From Blastococcus sp. TF02A-35 (GTDB lineage: Bacteria; Actinomycetota; Actinomycetes; Mycobacteriales; Geodermatophilaceae), in assembly GCF_004571075.1 (NCBI RefSeq), contig NZ_SPQP01000016.1, positions 18,880-82,879 on the forward strand: a stretch of 64,000 nucleotides of DNA, read 5' to 3'. The position numbers and the translations under genes were made by a program. Positions 8,117 through 16,413 of this stretch are shown here, in pieces. How positions within the stretch are numbered: the stretch's first letter is position 1; each line of letters opens with the position of its first letter. The notes under the pieces were generated by a model. That model had not been told where the DNA came from. It did no database searches and worked only from the letters and a program-made list of their open reading frames with translations.

Positions 8117-8890
8117 TCAGCGACGGGCGTCGCCGGCCGGGCCGGGCATCGGCGGCCGCACGCGGCCGGGCAGCAGGCCCGCGAGCCGGTCCTGGACGCC
8201 CCAGACGGTCACGCGTACCCATGCCTCTCTAACGATCGAGCCGCTCATCTTGCTCCGGCCGTACTCCCGTTCGGTGAACGTGATCGGCACCTCGACCACG
8301 CGGGCACCGGCGCGCAGCGCCCGCCAGGCCCAGTCCACCTGGAAGCAGTAGCCCTCGCTGGCCACCTCGTCGAAGGGCAGCCGGTCGATCAGCTCCGCCC
8401 GCGCCGCGCGGAACCCGCCGGTCGCGTCGCGGAGCGGCAGGCGCAGCGCCCAGCGGGTGTAGCGGTTCCCCACGCGGGAGAGCAGCAGCCGGTGCGCCGG
8501 CCAGTCCTCGACCCGGCCGCCGTCGACGTACCGGGAGCCCAGCACCAGGTCGGCGCCCTCCAGCGCGGCCAGCAGGTCCGGCAGCTGCTCGGGCGGGTGG
8601 GAGCCGTCGGCGTCCATCTCGACGAGGACGTCGTAGCCGCGCTCGCGGGCCCAGCGGAAGCCGGCCACGTACGCCTTGCCCAGGCCGGCCTTGGCGGTGC
8701 GGTGCAGGACGTGCACCCGGGGGTCGCGGGCGGCGACGCCGTCGGCGATGGCGCCGGTGCCGTCCGGGGAGCCGTCGTCCACCACCAGGGCGTGCGCATC
8801 GGGCACGCTGGCGTGCAGCCGGCCGAGGATCCGCTCGACGTTCTCCGCCTCGTTGTAGGTCGGGATGACGACCAGCACCCGTGCGCTCAC
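8117..8890 (-). CDS. ppm1: Polyprenol monophosphomannose synthase
   Basis: Family 2 glycosyltransferase of 257 residues that transfers mannose from GDP-mannose to polyprenyl phosphate, giving the donor for lipoglycan and protein mannosylation. It shows 'VVIPTYNEAENV', 'VDDGSPDGT', 'EMDADGSHPPE' (DxD metal site) and 'ATGGFRA'. GTG 8890 overlaps the lnt stop by four bases. In M. tuberculosis the Lnt-like and mannosyltransferase domains are one polypeptide (Ppm1); here they are two coupled genes. Confidence 0.85.
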   Translation of the reverse strand: MSARVLVVIPTYNEAENVERILGRLHASVPDAHALVVDDGSPDGTGAIADGVAARDPRVHVLHRTAKAGLGKAYVAGFRWARERGYDVLVEMDADGSHPPEQLPDLLAALEGADLVLGSRYVDGGRVEDWPAHRLLLSRVGNRYTRWALRLPLRDATGGFRAARAELIDRLPFDEVASEGYCFQVDWAWRALRAGARVVEVPITFTEREYGRSKMSGSIVREAWVRVTVWGVQDRLAGLLPGRVRPPMPGPAGDARR

Positions 8891-10560
8891 GCCGCCGTCC
8901 CGCGCCGGCGGGCGAGGCCGGACCGGACGACGAGGAGCACGGCGCCGAGCCCGAGCGCGGTCAGCACCCACTCGGGGGCCGCGCCCAGGCGCTGGGCGAC
9001 CGTGACGTCGTCGCGCTGGGCGATCTCCTCGACGAACACGTCCGGCGTGAACAGCTCGGACTCCCGCACGACCGTGCCGTCGGGGGCGACGATCGCCGAG
9101 ATGCCGCTGGTCGCCGCCACCGCGACCGAGCGGCCGAACTCGACGGCGCGCAGCCGGCTCATCGCCAGCTGCTGGGCGCTCTCGTCGGTGTAGCCGAAGG
9201 TCGCGTTGTTCGTCTGGACGACGATCATCCCGGCCCCGCCGTCGACGACGTCTCGCACGAGGCCGTCGTAGACCACCTCGAAGCAGATGAGGTCGCCCAC
9301 GCGCACGCCGCCGACGTCGAGGACGCCGACCTCCTGGCCCTTGGCGAAGTCGCGGCGCACCAGGTCCACCTTCTCGCTGAAGAAGCGGAAGAAGGAGCGG
9401 GCGGGCACGTACTCGGCCAGCGGGACCGGGTGCCGCTTGACGTAGGTGTCCCCCGGGCCGTCCTCCGGTGCCCAGACGATCGCGGTGTTGCTGACGAACC
9501 GGCCGGGCCCCTCGACGACGGCGCCCACGAGGACCGGGGCGGCGACGGCGTCGGCCGCCTGCTGGATGCGCCGTGCGGCGTCCGCGTTGCGGTAGGGGTC
9601 GATGTCGGAGCTGTTCTCCGGCCACAGGACGACGTCGGGCTGCGCCTCCCGGCCGGCGGCGACGTCCTCGGCGAGCTGGAGGGTCTGCTCGACGTGGTTG
9701 TCGAGCACCGCCCGGCGCTGCTCGTTGAAGTCCAGGCCGGCCCGCGGCACGTTGCCCTGGATGACCGCCACCGTGGCGGTGGGCCCGCCCTCGCCCAGCG
9801 ACGAGCCGGGCAGCGGCAGCCAGGCCACGGCCCCGACCAGCGGGACGGCGAGGACGGCGGCGACGGCGACCGCTGCGGCGCGCAGCGCGGGGCCGCGCTC
9901 CCCCGCGGGGCGGTCGCGGTCGGCGCTGCGCCAGGCCCGGAGCAGCGGCAGCACCGCGGCGGCCAGCAGCGTGCCCATGAGGGCCACGGCGAAGCTGACC
10001 AGCGGGACGCCGCCGTAGGCCGCCAGCGACAGCAGTGGGCCCTCGGTCTGGCTGAAGCCGAGGCGGCCCCACGGGAAGCCCCCGAGGACGAACCGGCCGC
10101 GCACGGCCTCGTCGGCGACCCACAGGGCCGCGGCCCACAGCGGCCAGAGGGGCAGCCGCGAGGTGGCGGCGAGCGCCGCGCCCAGGAGCGCGACGTGCAG
10201 GGCCTCGAACGTGGCGAGGGCCAGCCACGGGAAGGGGCCGACGTAGATGCCGGTCCACGACAGCAGCGGCACGAAGAAGGCCAGTCCCAGGACCATGCCG
10301 AGCCAGAGCCCGGACCGCGCCCGCTGGCCCCGGACGGCCAGCGAGAGGGCGGCCGGCCCGAGCAGCGCCAGCGCGGAGAGGTCGTGCCCCGGGAACGCCA
10401 GGAACAGGGCGAGGCCGCCCGCGAGGGCCAGCGCCGTGCGCCAGGGCAGGCGGCGGGGAGGACGCACCGTGGCGTCGTCCTGCGCCGGGGTCGTGGTCCC
10501 CGCGGGAGGGGCCGACCGGGGCAGCGTTCCCGTTCCGGGCACGCCGTCGCCTGCGGGCAC
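8887..10560 (-). CDS. lnt: Apolipoprotein N-acyltransferase
   Basis: Membrane enzyme that adds the third acyl chain to lipoproteins. About 557 residues: six or so N-terminal membrane segments, then an extracytoplasmic nitrilase domain with catalytic Glu ('LWPENSSD'), Lys ('YVKRHPVPLAEY') and Cys ('LICFEVVYD'), and a last helix before the basic C-terminus. The frame opens further upstream (to 10959, with an ATG at 10659), but GTG 10560 has a perfect AGGAGG six bases before it, which decides the start. Coupled to ppm1. Confidence 0.85.
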   Translation of the reverse strand: MPAGDGVPGTGTLPRSAPPAGTTTPAQDDATVRPPRRLPWRTALALAGGLALFLAFPGHDLSALALLGPAALSLAVRGQRARSGLWLGMVLGLAFFVPLLSWTGIYVGPFPWLALATFEALHVALLGAALAATSRLPLWPLWAAALWVADEAVRGRFVLGGFPWGRLGFSQTEGPLLSLAAYGGVPLVSFAVALMGTLLAAAVLPLLRAWRSADRDRPAGERGPALRAAAVAVAAVLAVPLVGAVAWLPLPGSSLGEGGPTATVAVIQGNVPRAGLDFNEQRRAVLDNHVEQTLQLAEDVAAGREAQPDVVLWPENSSDIDPYRNADAARRIQQAADAVAAPVLVGAVVEGPGRFVSNTAIVWAPEDGPGDTYVKRHPVPLAEYVPARSFFRFFSEKVDLVRRDFAKGQEVGVLDVGGVRVGDLICFEVVYDGLVRDVVDGGAGMIVVQTNNATFGYTDESAQQLAMSRLRAVEFGRSVAVAATSGISAIVAPDGTVVRESELFTPDVFVEEIAQRDDVTVAQRLGAAPEWVLTALGLGAVLLVVRSGLARRRGTAA

Positions 10561-11056
10561 GCACTGCCTCCTGGATGCCGCGCCCCGACGGGGCGGTTCG
10601 TCCCCGTACCGCTCGGGCGGGGTCCGGACCGCCGGTGGTGCGCGGTCCTGACCCAGCATCCCATCCCGCCCCGTGGGGTCGTCGCGCGTGCGCCGACGCC
10701 ACCCGCACGGGCTGCGGACCTCCTGGCGGTTCGCGCCGGCGGGGCCCCGCGTGGTCGCCGCGCCTTCGGGCCGGACGGCCGCTCGCCGGGTGCGAGCGGC
10801 GCGACCGTTGTCTGATGGCGTGGTCCGCGCGGGCTCCGCCGGGTGTCCGCGGCCGTGCACCACCGGCTGCGCCCCGCTCCTCCTCGGTCCGGTTCGCCGC
10901 GGGCGGCCGGGGCCGCGCCGCGTCGACCGGGAGGACCGACGCGCCCGCCGGAGGAGCACGGTGCGTGCAACCGGTCAGGAACTCCAGGCACTGTAAGAAG
11001 TGCGCGCGCCGGAATCGAGACCCGGGAGGACTGCGAGCCGGAGTGTGACCGGATCG
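10561..11056. other. 496-bp region without a supported gene
   Basis: Between lnt and the amidohydrolase stop, both on the minus strand. Every frame gives Arg/Pro/Gly-rich shadow sequence. Apart from the lnt ribosome site at its left edge, no hairpin, tRNA or regulatory motif stands out. The lnt promoter must lie here or further upstream. Confidence 0.45.
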
Positions 11057-12577
11057 TTACTGATCGCTGTTGCGGCCGAGCGGGACGCCGTCGACGAGCA
11101 GGAGGGCGCACTCCGGCCGCGCCCGGTCGGCCAGCACCCGCGACAGGCCGTCGGCCGTCGACCACAGCGCCAGGTCGGCCGGTGCCCCGACCGCGAGAGG
11201 GCCGGCGGCGTGCTCGACGCGGGCGGCGTACCAGCCGCCGTGCGTCGCCGCGTCGAAGGCGTCGAACGGGCGCAGCCCGGAGCCGGGGGTCCGGTGGTCG
11301 ACGGCGGCGTGCACGCCTCCCCACGGGTCCAGCGGCGTCACCGGTGCGTCGCTGCCCAGCGCGAGCGTCACCCCCGCGTCGGCGGCGTCGGCGAACGGGT
11401 TGCACGACAGCGCCCGCGCGACGCCCAGGCGCTCGGCGTACATCCCGGTGTCCCCGCCCCACGCGGCGTCGAACGCCGGCTGCACGCTGGCCACCACGTC
11501 CCAGGCCCGCATCCGGTCGAGCACGTCGTCGGACACCATCTCCAGGTGCTCGAGCCGGTGCCGGCAGGCCCGGACCGCGGCGGCGCCCAGCTCCTCGACG
11601 ACGGCGGCCACCGCGTCCAGGACCTGGTCGACGGCGGCGTCGCCGATGCAGTGGAAACCGGCCTGGACGCCGGCCAGCGTGCACGCGCGCACGTGCTCGA
11701 CCAGCTGGGCGGTGTCGAAGCGCAGCTGCCCGGACGTGTCGGGCCGGTCGCTGTAGGGAGTGCTCAGGGCAGCGGTGTGCGAGCCGAGGGCGCCGTCGCA
11801 GAAGAGGTCTCCCCCGGCGCCGGCCAGCCCGAGCTCGCGGACCAGGTCCAGGCCGCCGCGCTCGGACAGCTCGCCCCAGTAGCCGAGGACCCGGGGGCCG
11901 GGCGCGGCCGAGGCGAGGGCGAGCAGCTCGCGCAGGTCGTCGGCCGAGGACACCTCCGGTCCGGCCATCTCGTGCAGGCTGCCGATGCCCAGCGCCGCCG
12001 CGGCGTCCAGGGTGGCCCGCTGGGCGGCCCGGCGCTGTTCCCCGTCCACGGCGCCGTAGGCCGCCTGCCGCGCCGCGTGGTGGGCGTCGAGGCGCAGCCG
12101 GCCGTCGGGCGAGAAGCCGGGCAGGTCGGCGATCCCCGGGATGCGGTCGAGCAGGGCCGTCGAGACCGTCGCCGAGTGCACGTCGACCCGAGCCAGGTAG
12201 GTGGGGCGGTCCCCGACGACGGCGTCGAGGTCCTGCCGGGTGAGCCCTCTGCGCTCCGGCCACGCGGTCTCGTCCCAGCCGGTCCCCAGCACGATGCCGG
12301 TCGTCGACCGTGCGACGTGAGCGCGGATCCGCGCGACCGCGTCGGCAAGGCTCAGGCTCGAGTGGAGGTCGAGACCGGTGAGCGACAGGCCCGTCGCCGT
12401 GGCATGCACGTGGGCGTCCACGAAGGCCGGGGTGAGCAGCGCCCCCTCCCCCGGGACCACCCGGTCGGCGGCCGGGGCGTCGGCGGCGGCGCCGAGCCAG
12501 GTGATCCGACCGGCCTCGACGCGCACCGCCCGCCCGGGGCGGTCGCCGACGGTCACGTCGGTGACGAGCAGGCTCAT
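11057..12577 (-). CDS. Amidohydrolase family protein (YtcJ-like)
   Basis: A 506-residue metal-dependent hydrolase of the amidohydrolase 3 type. It has 'PAFVDAHVHATATGL' (the HxH metal site near residue 60), 'HEMAG', 'HCIGDAAVDQVL', 'HRLEHLEM' and 'LGSDAPVTPLDPWGG', the conserved strand ends of the TIM barrel, with the beta-sandwich domain formed by both termini. The substrate is unknown. ATG 12577 has a strong GGAGG site. It diverges from the acetyltransferase gene. Confidence 0.8.
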   Translation of the reverse strand: MSLLVTDVTVGDRPGRAVRVEAGRITWLGAAADAPAADRVVPGEGALLTPAFVDAHVHATATGLSLTGLDLHSSLSLADAVARIRAHVARSTTGIVLGTGWDETAWPERRGLTRQDLDAVVGDRPTYLARVDVHSATVSTALLDRIPGIADLPGFSPDGRLRLDAHHAARQAAYGAVDGEQRRAAQRATLDAAAALGIGSLHEMAGPEVSSADDLRELLALASAAPGPRVLGYWGELSERGGLDLVRELGLAGAGGDLFCDGALGSHTAALSTPYSDRPDTSGQLRFDTAQLVEHVRACTLAGVQAGFHCIGDAAVDQVLDAVAAVVEELGAAAVRACRHRLEHLEMVSDDVLDRMRAWDVVASVQPAFDAAWGGDTGMYAERLGVARALSCNPFADAADAGVTLALGSDAPVTPLDPWGGVHAAVDHRTPGSGLRPFDAFDAATHGGWYAARVEHAAGPLAVGAPADLALWSTADGLSRVLADRARPECALLLVDGVPLGRNSDQ

Positions 12578-12718
12578 GCGGTGGTTCCTCCGGTGCGGCG
12601 GTGCAGGACGGGAGAAGCAGACCACGGTGCCGGGGCGGTCCGGTGACCGGTTCCCCCCGGGGGCCGGGCGCGGGCGGACCCGATGTTTGTCGGGCGGCCG
12701 CAGCGGTAGCCATCGGCG

Positions 12719-13246
12719 ATGGGAGCCGCGGGCGAGGTGCTGTGCACCGAGCGCCTGCGCCTGCGCTGCTGGACCACCTCGCCCGACGACCTCGCCCGCC
12801 TCGAGGACATCTACGGCCGTGACGAGGTGACCCGCTGGCTGGGGGGCCCGCCCACCGTCCCCCTGGACGAGCTCGTGGACCGGTGGCAGCGCGTGCACCG
12901 CACCGACGAGCGCTACGGGTGCTGGGCGGTGCAGCGGCCCGACGGCGTGGCGGCCGGCACGCTGCTGCTCAAGCCGCTCCCCCAGGGCGTCGGCGAGGTG
13001 GAGGTCGGCTGGCACCTGCACCCGGACTCCTGGGGGCACGGCTACGCCACCGAGGCCGCCCGCGCGGTGATCCAGCGGGCGTTCGAGCTGGGCCTCCCGG
13101 AGGTCTACGCCGTCGTGCGCCCCGGGAACGAGCCGTCCATGGCGGTGTGCCGGCGGCTCGGCATGAGCCCGCTCGGGCGCATGCGGCGCTGGTACGACGT
13201 CGAGCTCGAGGCGTTCCGGCTGATGGCGCCGGTCGTCGTCGACTGA
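12719..13246 (+). CDS. GNAT family N-acetyltransferase
   Basis: A 175-residue RimJ/RimL-like acetyltransferase. It opens 'TERLRLRCWTTSPDDL', has the acetyl-CoA binding region 'HPDSWGHGYATEAARAVI' (equivalent of the Q/RxxGxG/A loop) and ends with 'RPGNEPSMAVCRRLGM', the conserved helix for cofactor contact. The acceptor is unknown. A TAGCCA hexamer six bases before the ATG is a weaker version of the leaderless promoter seen elsewhere in the window. Confidence 0.8.
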   Translation: MGAAGEVLCTERLRLRCWTTSPDDLARLEDIYGRDEVTRWLGGPPTVPLDELVDRWQRVHRTDERYGCWAVQRPDGVAAGTLLLKPLPQGVGEVEVGWHLHPDSWGHGYATEAARAVIQRAFELGLPEVYAVVRPGNEPSMAVCRRLGMSPLGRMRRWYDVELEAFRLMAPVVVD

Positions 13247-13250
13247 CCCG

Positions 13251-14111
13251 TCAGCGGCGGCGCAGGCGGCCGGTGAGGCGGGCCAGCGGCGACTTCTTCG
13301 GCGCCCGGACCTCCTTGCCGGCGGCGCGCAGGGCGTCCGCGGTGGCGGCCTCGGCCGGCGTGGGCGCGGTCCCGCCCAGGTGGGCCGGGAGCCACCAGCG
13401 GTCGTCGTCGCCGGCGGGCCGGTCGGGGTAGCTGCGCTGGGCCTCGTCGAGGAGCGCCTCCATGGCGACCCGCGTGCGCTGCATGAGGGCCGGGACCGCC
13501 TCCCCCGGCTCGGCGGTGATCGGCTCGCCGAGGATGACCGTGACGGCGACGCCGCGACGAAGCTCCACCTTGTGCCCCTTGGTCGCCACCCGGTGCCCGC
13601 CCCACACCGCGGCCGGGATGATCGGGACGCCCGAGTCGACGGCCATGCGCGCGGCGCCGGCCTTGAGGTCCTTGACGGTGAAGCTGGTGCTGATCGTGGC
13701 CTCGGGGAAGACGCCGACGACCTCGCCGTCCTTGAGCGCCCGCACGGCGGCCTCGAACGCCGCCGACCCGGCCCGGCGGTCGACCGGGATGTGCTTCATC
13801 GCCTGCATGAACGGCCCGGCGAAGCCGTTGTCGAACACCGCCTTCTTCGCCATGAACCGCACCAGGCGGTGCCGGGGCAGGGCGCCGAGGCCCAGGAAGG
13901 TGAAGTCGAAGAAGCTGACGTGGTTGCTGCAGATGATCGCGCCGCCGGTCGCCGGCACGTGCTCGGAGCCGCGCACATCGAAGCGGAAGCGGAACAGGCG
14001 GAAGACGACGAGCGCGATCCGGATGACGAACCGGTACGGCTTGTCCCTCGGGTCCGGGGAGGCACCGAACAGTTTCGGACGGACCACGTCGCGCCAGCTC
14101 GCCGTGTACAT
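13251..14111 (-). CDS. Lysophospholipid acyltransferase family protein (PlsC-like)
   Basis: A 286-residue 1-acylglycerol-3-phosphate acyltransferase-like enzyme. NHx4D is 'NHVSFFD' near residue 70; 'FPEATISTSF' is the acceptor-binding block; 'VPIIPAAVWGG' is the final conserved strand. A basic C-terminal tail follows. It differs clearly from the PlsC protein at 3908-4798. TAGATT at 14118-14123 (read on the minus strand) lies six bases before the ATG, with no Shine-Dalgarno, so it is likely leaderless. It converges on the acetyltransferase. Confidence 0.85.
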   Translation of the reverse strand: MYTASWRDVVRPKLFGASPDPRDKPYRFVIRIALVVFRLFRFRFDVRGSEHVPATGGAIICSNHVSFFDFTFLGLGALPRHRLVRFMAKKAVFDNGFAGPFMQAMKHIPVDRRAGSAAFEAAVRALKDGEVVGVFPEATISTSFTVKDLKAGAARMAVDSGVPIIPAAVWGGHRVATKGHKVELRRGVAVTVILGEPITAEPGEAVPALMQRTRVAMEALLDEAQRSYPDRPAGDDDRWWLPAHLGGTAPTPAEAATADALRAAGKEVRAPKKSPLARLTGRLRRR

Positions 14112-14120
14112 GCGCGGAAT

Positions 14121-15296
14121 CTAGCCGGTGGCCCCGGCCGACGCCCCGTCGGCGTCCGCGCCGCTCGTGACCGCGACGGCGGCACGGACGACGGCGGCGA
14201 GGTCGCCCGTCTCCCGGTGCACGCGCCGCTGGAGGTCCGCCCCCGTCCCGCGGGTGAGCAGCTGCCGGACGCCGTCGGAGACGGTCTGCTCGTCGCCGGC
14301 GTCCGCGAGCGCCGGCCGGATGTGCTCCAGCAGGTCGCCGAGGACGTCGGCGGCCGGGACCGGCCGCCCCGTCAGCGGGTGCACGAGCTCGCCCGAGAGA
14401 CCGGAGCGTCCCGCCCGCCAGGCGGCCAGCCGGAGGACCTCGGGGCGCATCTGCGGCACCTCTCCCCCGGCGCGTGCGTCACGGGCGGCGGTCTCGACCA
14501 GGCCGCGCACGACGCCGGCGAGGGTGACCGCGTCCTCGACGCGCAGGGCGACGTCCGCGGTCCGCACCTCGACGGTGGGCCACTTCGCGGAGATCCGGGC
14601 GTCGAAGTAGACCATCCCGGTGTCCAGGACGGTCCCGGTCGCCAGGACCTCCTCGACGAGCCGGTGGTAGTCGGCGGCGTCGGTGAACGGGCCGTTCGGG
14701 CCGGCGGAGGGCCAGCGGTGCCACACCTGCGAGCGGAAGCTCGCGTAGGCGGTGTCCCGCCCCCGCCAGAACGGGGAGTTCGCGGTCATGGCGGTCAGCA
14801 GGGGCAGCCAGACGCGGATGCGGTTGAGGACCGCCACGCCCTCCTCGTCGTCGTCCACGGAGACGTGCACGTGGCAGCCGCAGGTCAGGACGTCCCAGGC
14901 GGTCATCCCGAAGGTCTCGCCGAGCCGGGCGTACCGCTCCCCCTCGGTCGGCACCGGCTCGACCGCCACGGGCGAGGTGGCCAGGGCCGCGACGCGGGCG
15001 CCGACGGCGGACGCGGCGGCGTCGGCCCGGTCCCGCCAGTGCCGCAGCTCCCGGCGGACGTCGTCGAGCGTGGTGCAGACCGGGGTGCCGAGCTCCAGCT
15101 GCTGGGCCTTCAGCTCCGGCATGAGGTGCGCGGTCTCCGGGGTCTCCCGCTCGCCCCGCTCGGCGCGGTCGTGCTGCGCCACGTCCTCACCCTCGCCGGC
15201 GCGCGCGGCCAGCTCCAGCGCCTCCGGGCCCTTGGGTACCGGGATGCCGGTCGCATCGACGACCAGCAGCTCTTCCTCGACGCCCACGGTTCGCAC
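14121..15296 (-). CDS. Carboxylate-amine ligase, YbdK/GCS2 family
   Basis: A 391-residue member of the glutamate-cysteine ligase 2 family, which makes gamma-peptide bonds with ATP. It has the signature opening 'TVGVEEELLVVD', 'CGCHVHVSVDD' (metal and ATP binding, near residue 140), 'ANSPFWRGRDTAYASFRSQ' and 'FDARISAKWPTVEVRTAD'. Mycothiol-using actinobacteria usually lack glutathione, so a different acceptor is likely. GTG 15296 was chosen because the family start is close to 'VGVEEE'. It ends 9 bases before the PlsC-like start on the same strand. Confidence 0.8.
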   Translation of the reverse strand: MRTVGVEEELLVVDATGIPVPKGPEALELAARAGEGEDVAQHDRAERGERETPETAHLMPELKAQQLELGTPVCTTLDDVRRELRHWRDRADAAASAVGARVAALATSPVAVEPVPTEGERYARLGETFGMTAWDVLTCGCHVHVSVDDDEEGVAVLNRIRVWLPLLTAMTANSPFWRGRDTAYASFRSQVWHRWPSAGPNGPFTDAADYHRLVEEVLATGTVLDTGMVYFDARISAKWPTVEVRTADVALRVEDAVTLAGVVRGLVETAARDARAGGEVPQMRPEVLRLAAWRAGRSGLSGELVHPLTGRPVPAADVLGDLLEHIRPALADAGDEQTVSDGVRQLLTRGTGADLQRRVHRETGDLAAVVRAAVAVTSGADADGASAGATG

Positions 15297-15523
15297 CCGT
15301 CCATGATCAGGAGTCGGGGACCGGATCGCAGGGCGCCGGCGGGCGAGCTCACCCGGAGGGGCCTGTGACGACCGTTATGCCCAAGGTCATGCCGAACTCT
15401 TCAGGGCTGCGCCGCTGCCGCTCGTCGTTCCCCCGGGACGCGCCCCGCGGCGCGGCTGCTCCGGCGCCCGCAGGGCGCCGTGACCTCGGTCTCGGCAGGT
15501 GACCACAACGAGAAGTCGCAGCG

Positions 15524-15545
15524 TTGTTGGGGATAACGGTAGTAT
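15524..15545 (+). promoter_or_regulatory. Leaderless promoter of the 285-residue unknown gene
   Basis: TAGTAT at 15540-15545 lies six bases before the ATG at 15552, so transcription should begin at or next to the start codon. TTGTTGGGG at 15524-15532 lies 7 bases before the hexamer and resembles the element of PafBC-dependent promoters (TTGTCRGTG, eight bases, TANNNT), matching 7 of 9 bases with spacing one base short. Confidence 0.4.
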
Positions 15546-15551
15546 TCGGTC

Positions 15552-16409
15552 ATGTCCCGTGCGTGGCAGCAGCCGCTGCCCGACATGCCGGCCCCTCCCC
15601 CGCCCGCGGCCTGGGCCCGGATCGCGGTGCCGTCCGGCTACGAGCCGCAGTGGCGCCGGCTGGTGGACGCGGCGCTGGAGCTGGGTCTCGGGCCGGACGA
15701 CCTCGCGGCGCAGGGGCTGGAGCCGCTCGCCGGCGCCCGGGGCTGGAAGCCGGCGACCGTGGCGCTGTACAGCAAGGTGGCCCGCTACGGCGGGCTGGCT
15801 CTCCCGATCGCCCCGACGCCCGAGCCGGACCCGCAGGAGCTCGACCTGCGACCGCTGACGCAGGTGCGCGGAGACGACCCGGAGCACCTCCGCACGGTGG
15901 CCTGGTGCTCCCTGGCCCTCGGCTGGCCGGCTCCGGTCGCGACGTTCCGCTCGCTGCGCCGCGACCAGGTACGGGCGACGGCCCGGCGGCTGGTCATCTC
16001 CACCGACGACGGTGAGTGGGCGGTACCGGGGGCGCTCACGGCCTGGCACGCCTGGGAGACCGCCCGCGCGCGCTTCCCGGCCCTCGCGGCCAGCCCGTGG
16101 GTGCTCCCTGCGCTGCGCCGCGGGCCGGGGCTGGACTCCCGGGTCGGTGGTCGGCTCTCCTCCCAGGCGCTGCAGACGACCTTCACCAAGCACGCCCGGA
16201 ACACGGTCCGCCATCTGCGCGCGACCGTGCCACCCTCCCGGCGCGAGGCGGTCGAGGAGCTGGCCGAGGCCTACCGCCACCTCTCCTACGACTCCTACCG
16301 ACGGCTGGCCCTCGCCGCCGGGGCGCCCCCGGTCTCCTCGCGCGGCGTCGTCCGGGCGGCCCGGTCGGCGCACCGGGCGACGGCGCGGGCCGCCCGGCTG
16401 GCGGGCTGA
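15552..16409 (+). CDS. Hypothetical protein, 285 residues
   Basis: Not recognised. A soluble, Ala/Arg-rich protein with a Pro-rich N-terminus ('LPDMPAPPPPAAW'), a middle section 'TFRSLRRDQVRATARRLVI', and a basic C-terminus 'SYDSYRRLALAAGAPP'. The middle and 'SSQALQTTFTKHARNTV' loosely recall the layout of tyrosine recombinases, but the catalytic Arg-His-Arg-Tyr set cannot be placed, so no function is claimed. It is transcribed from its own promoter and converges, five bases apart, on the LexA-boxed radical SAM gene. Confidence 0.7.
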   Translation: MSRAWQQPLPDMPAPPPPAAWARIAVPSGYEPQWRRLVDAALELGLGPDDLAAQGLEPLAGARGWKPATVALYSKVARYGGLALPIAPTPEPDPQELDLRPLTQVRGDDPEHLRTVAWCSLALGWPAPVATFRSLRRDQVRATARRLVISTDDGEWAVPGALTAWHAWETARARFPALAASPWVLPALRRGPGLDSRVGGRLSSQALQTTFTKHARNTVRHLRATVPPSRREAVEELAEAYRHLSYDSYRRLALAAGAPPVSSRGVVRAARSAHRATARAARLAG

Positions 16410-16413
16410 CCGC

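Noticed and set aside
9225..12713. 1162-residue minus-strand frame across lnt and the amidohydrolase
   Set aside because: Composition is shadow-like and it covers two genes with clear catalytic motifs in other frames.
15552..16409. Calling the 285-residue protein a tyrosine recombinase
   Set aside because: Only a vague resemblance; the catalytic residue set could not be placed, so it is left as unknown.
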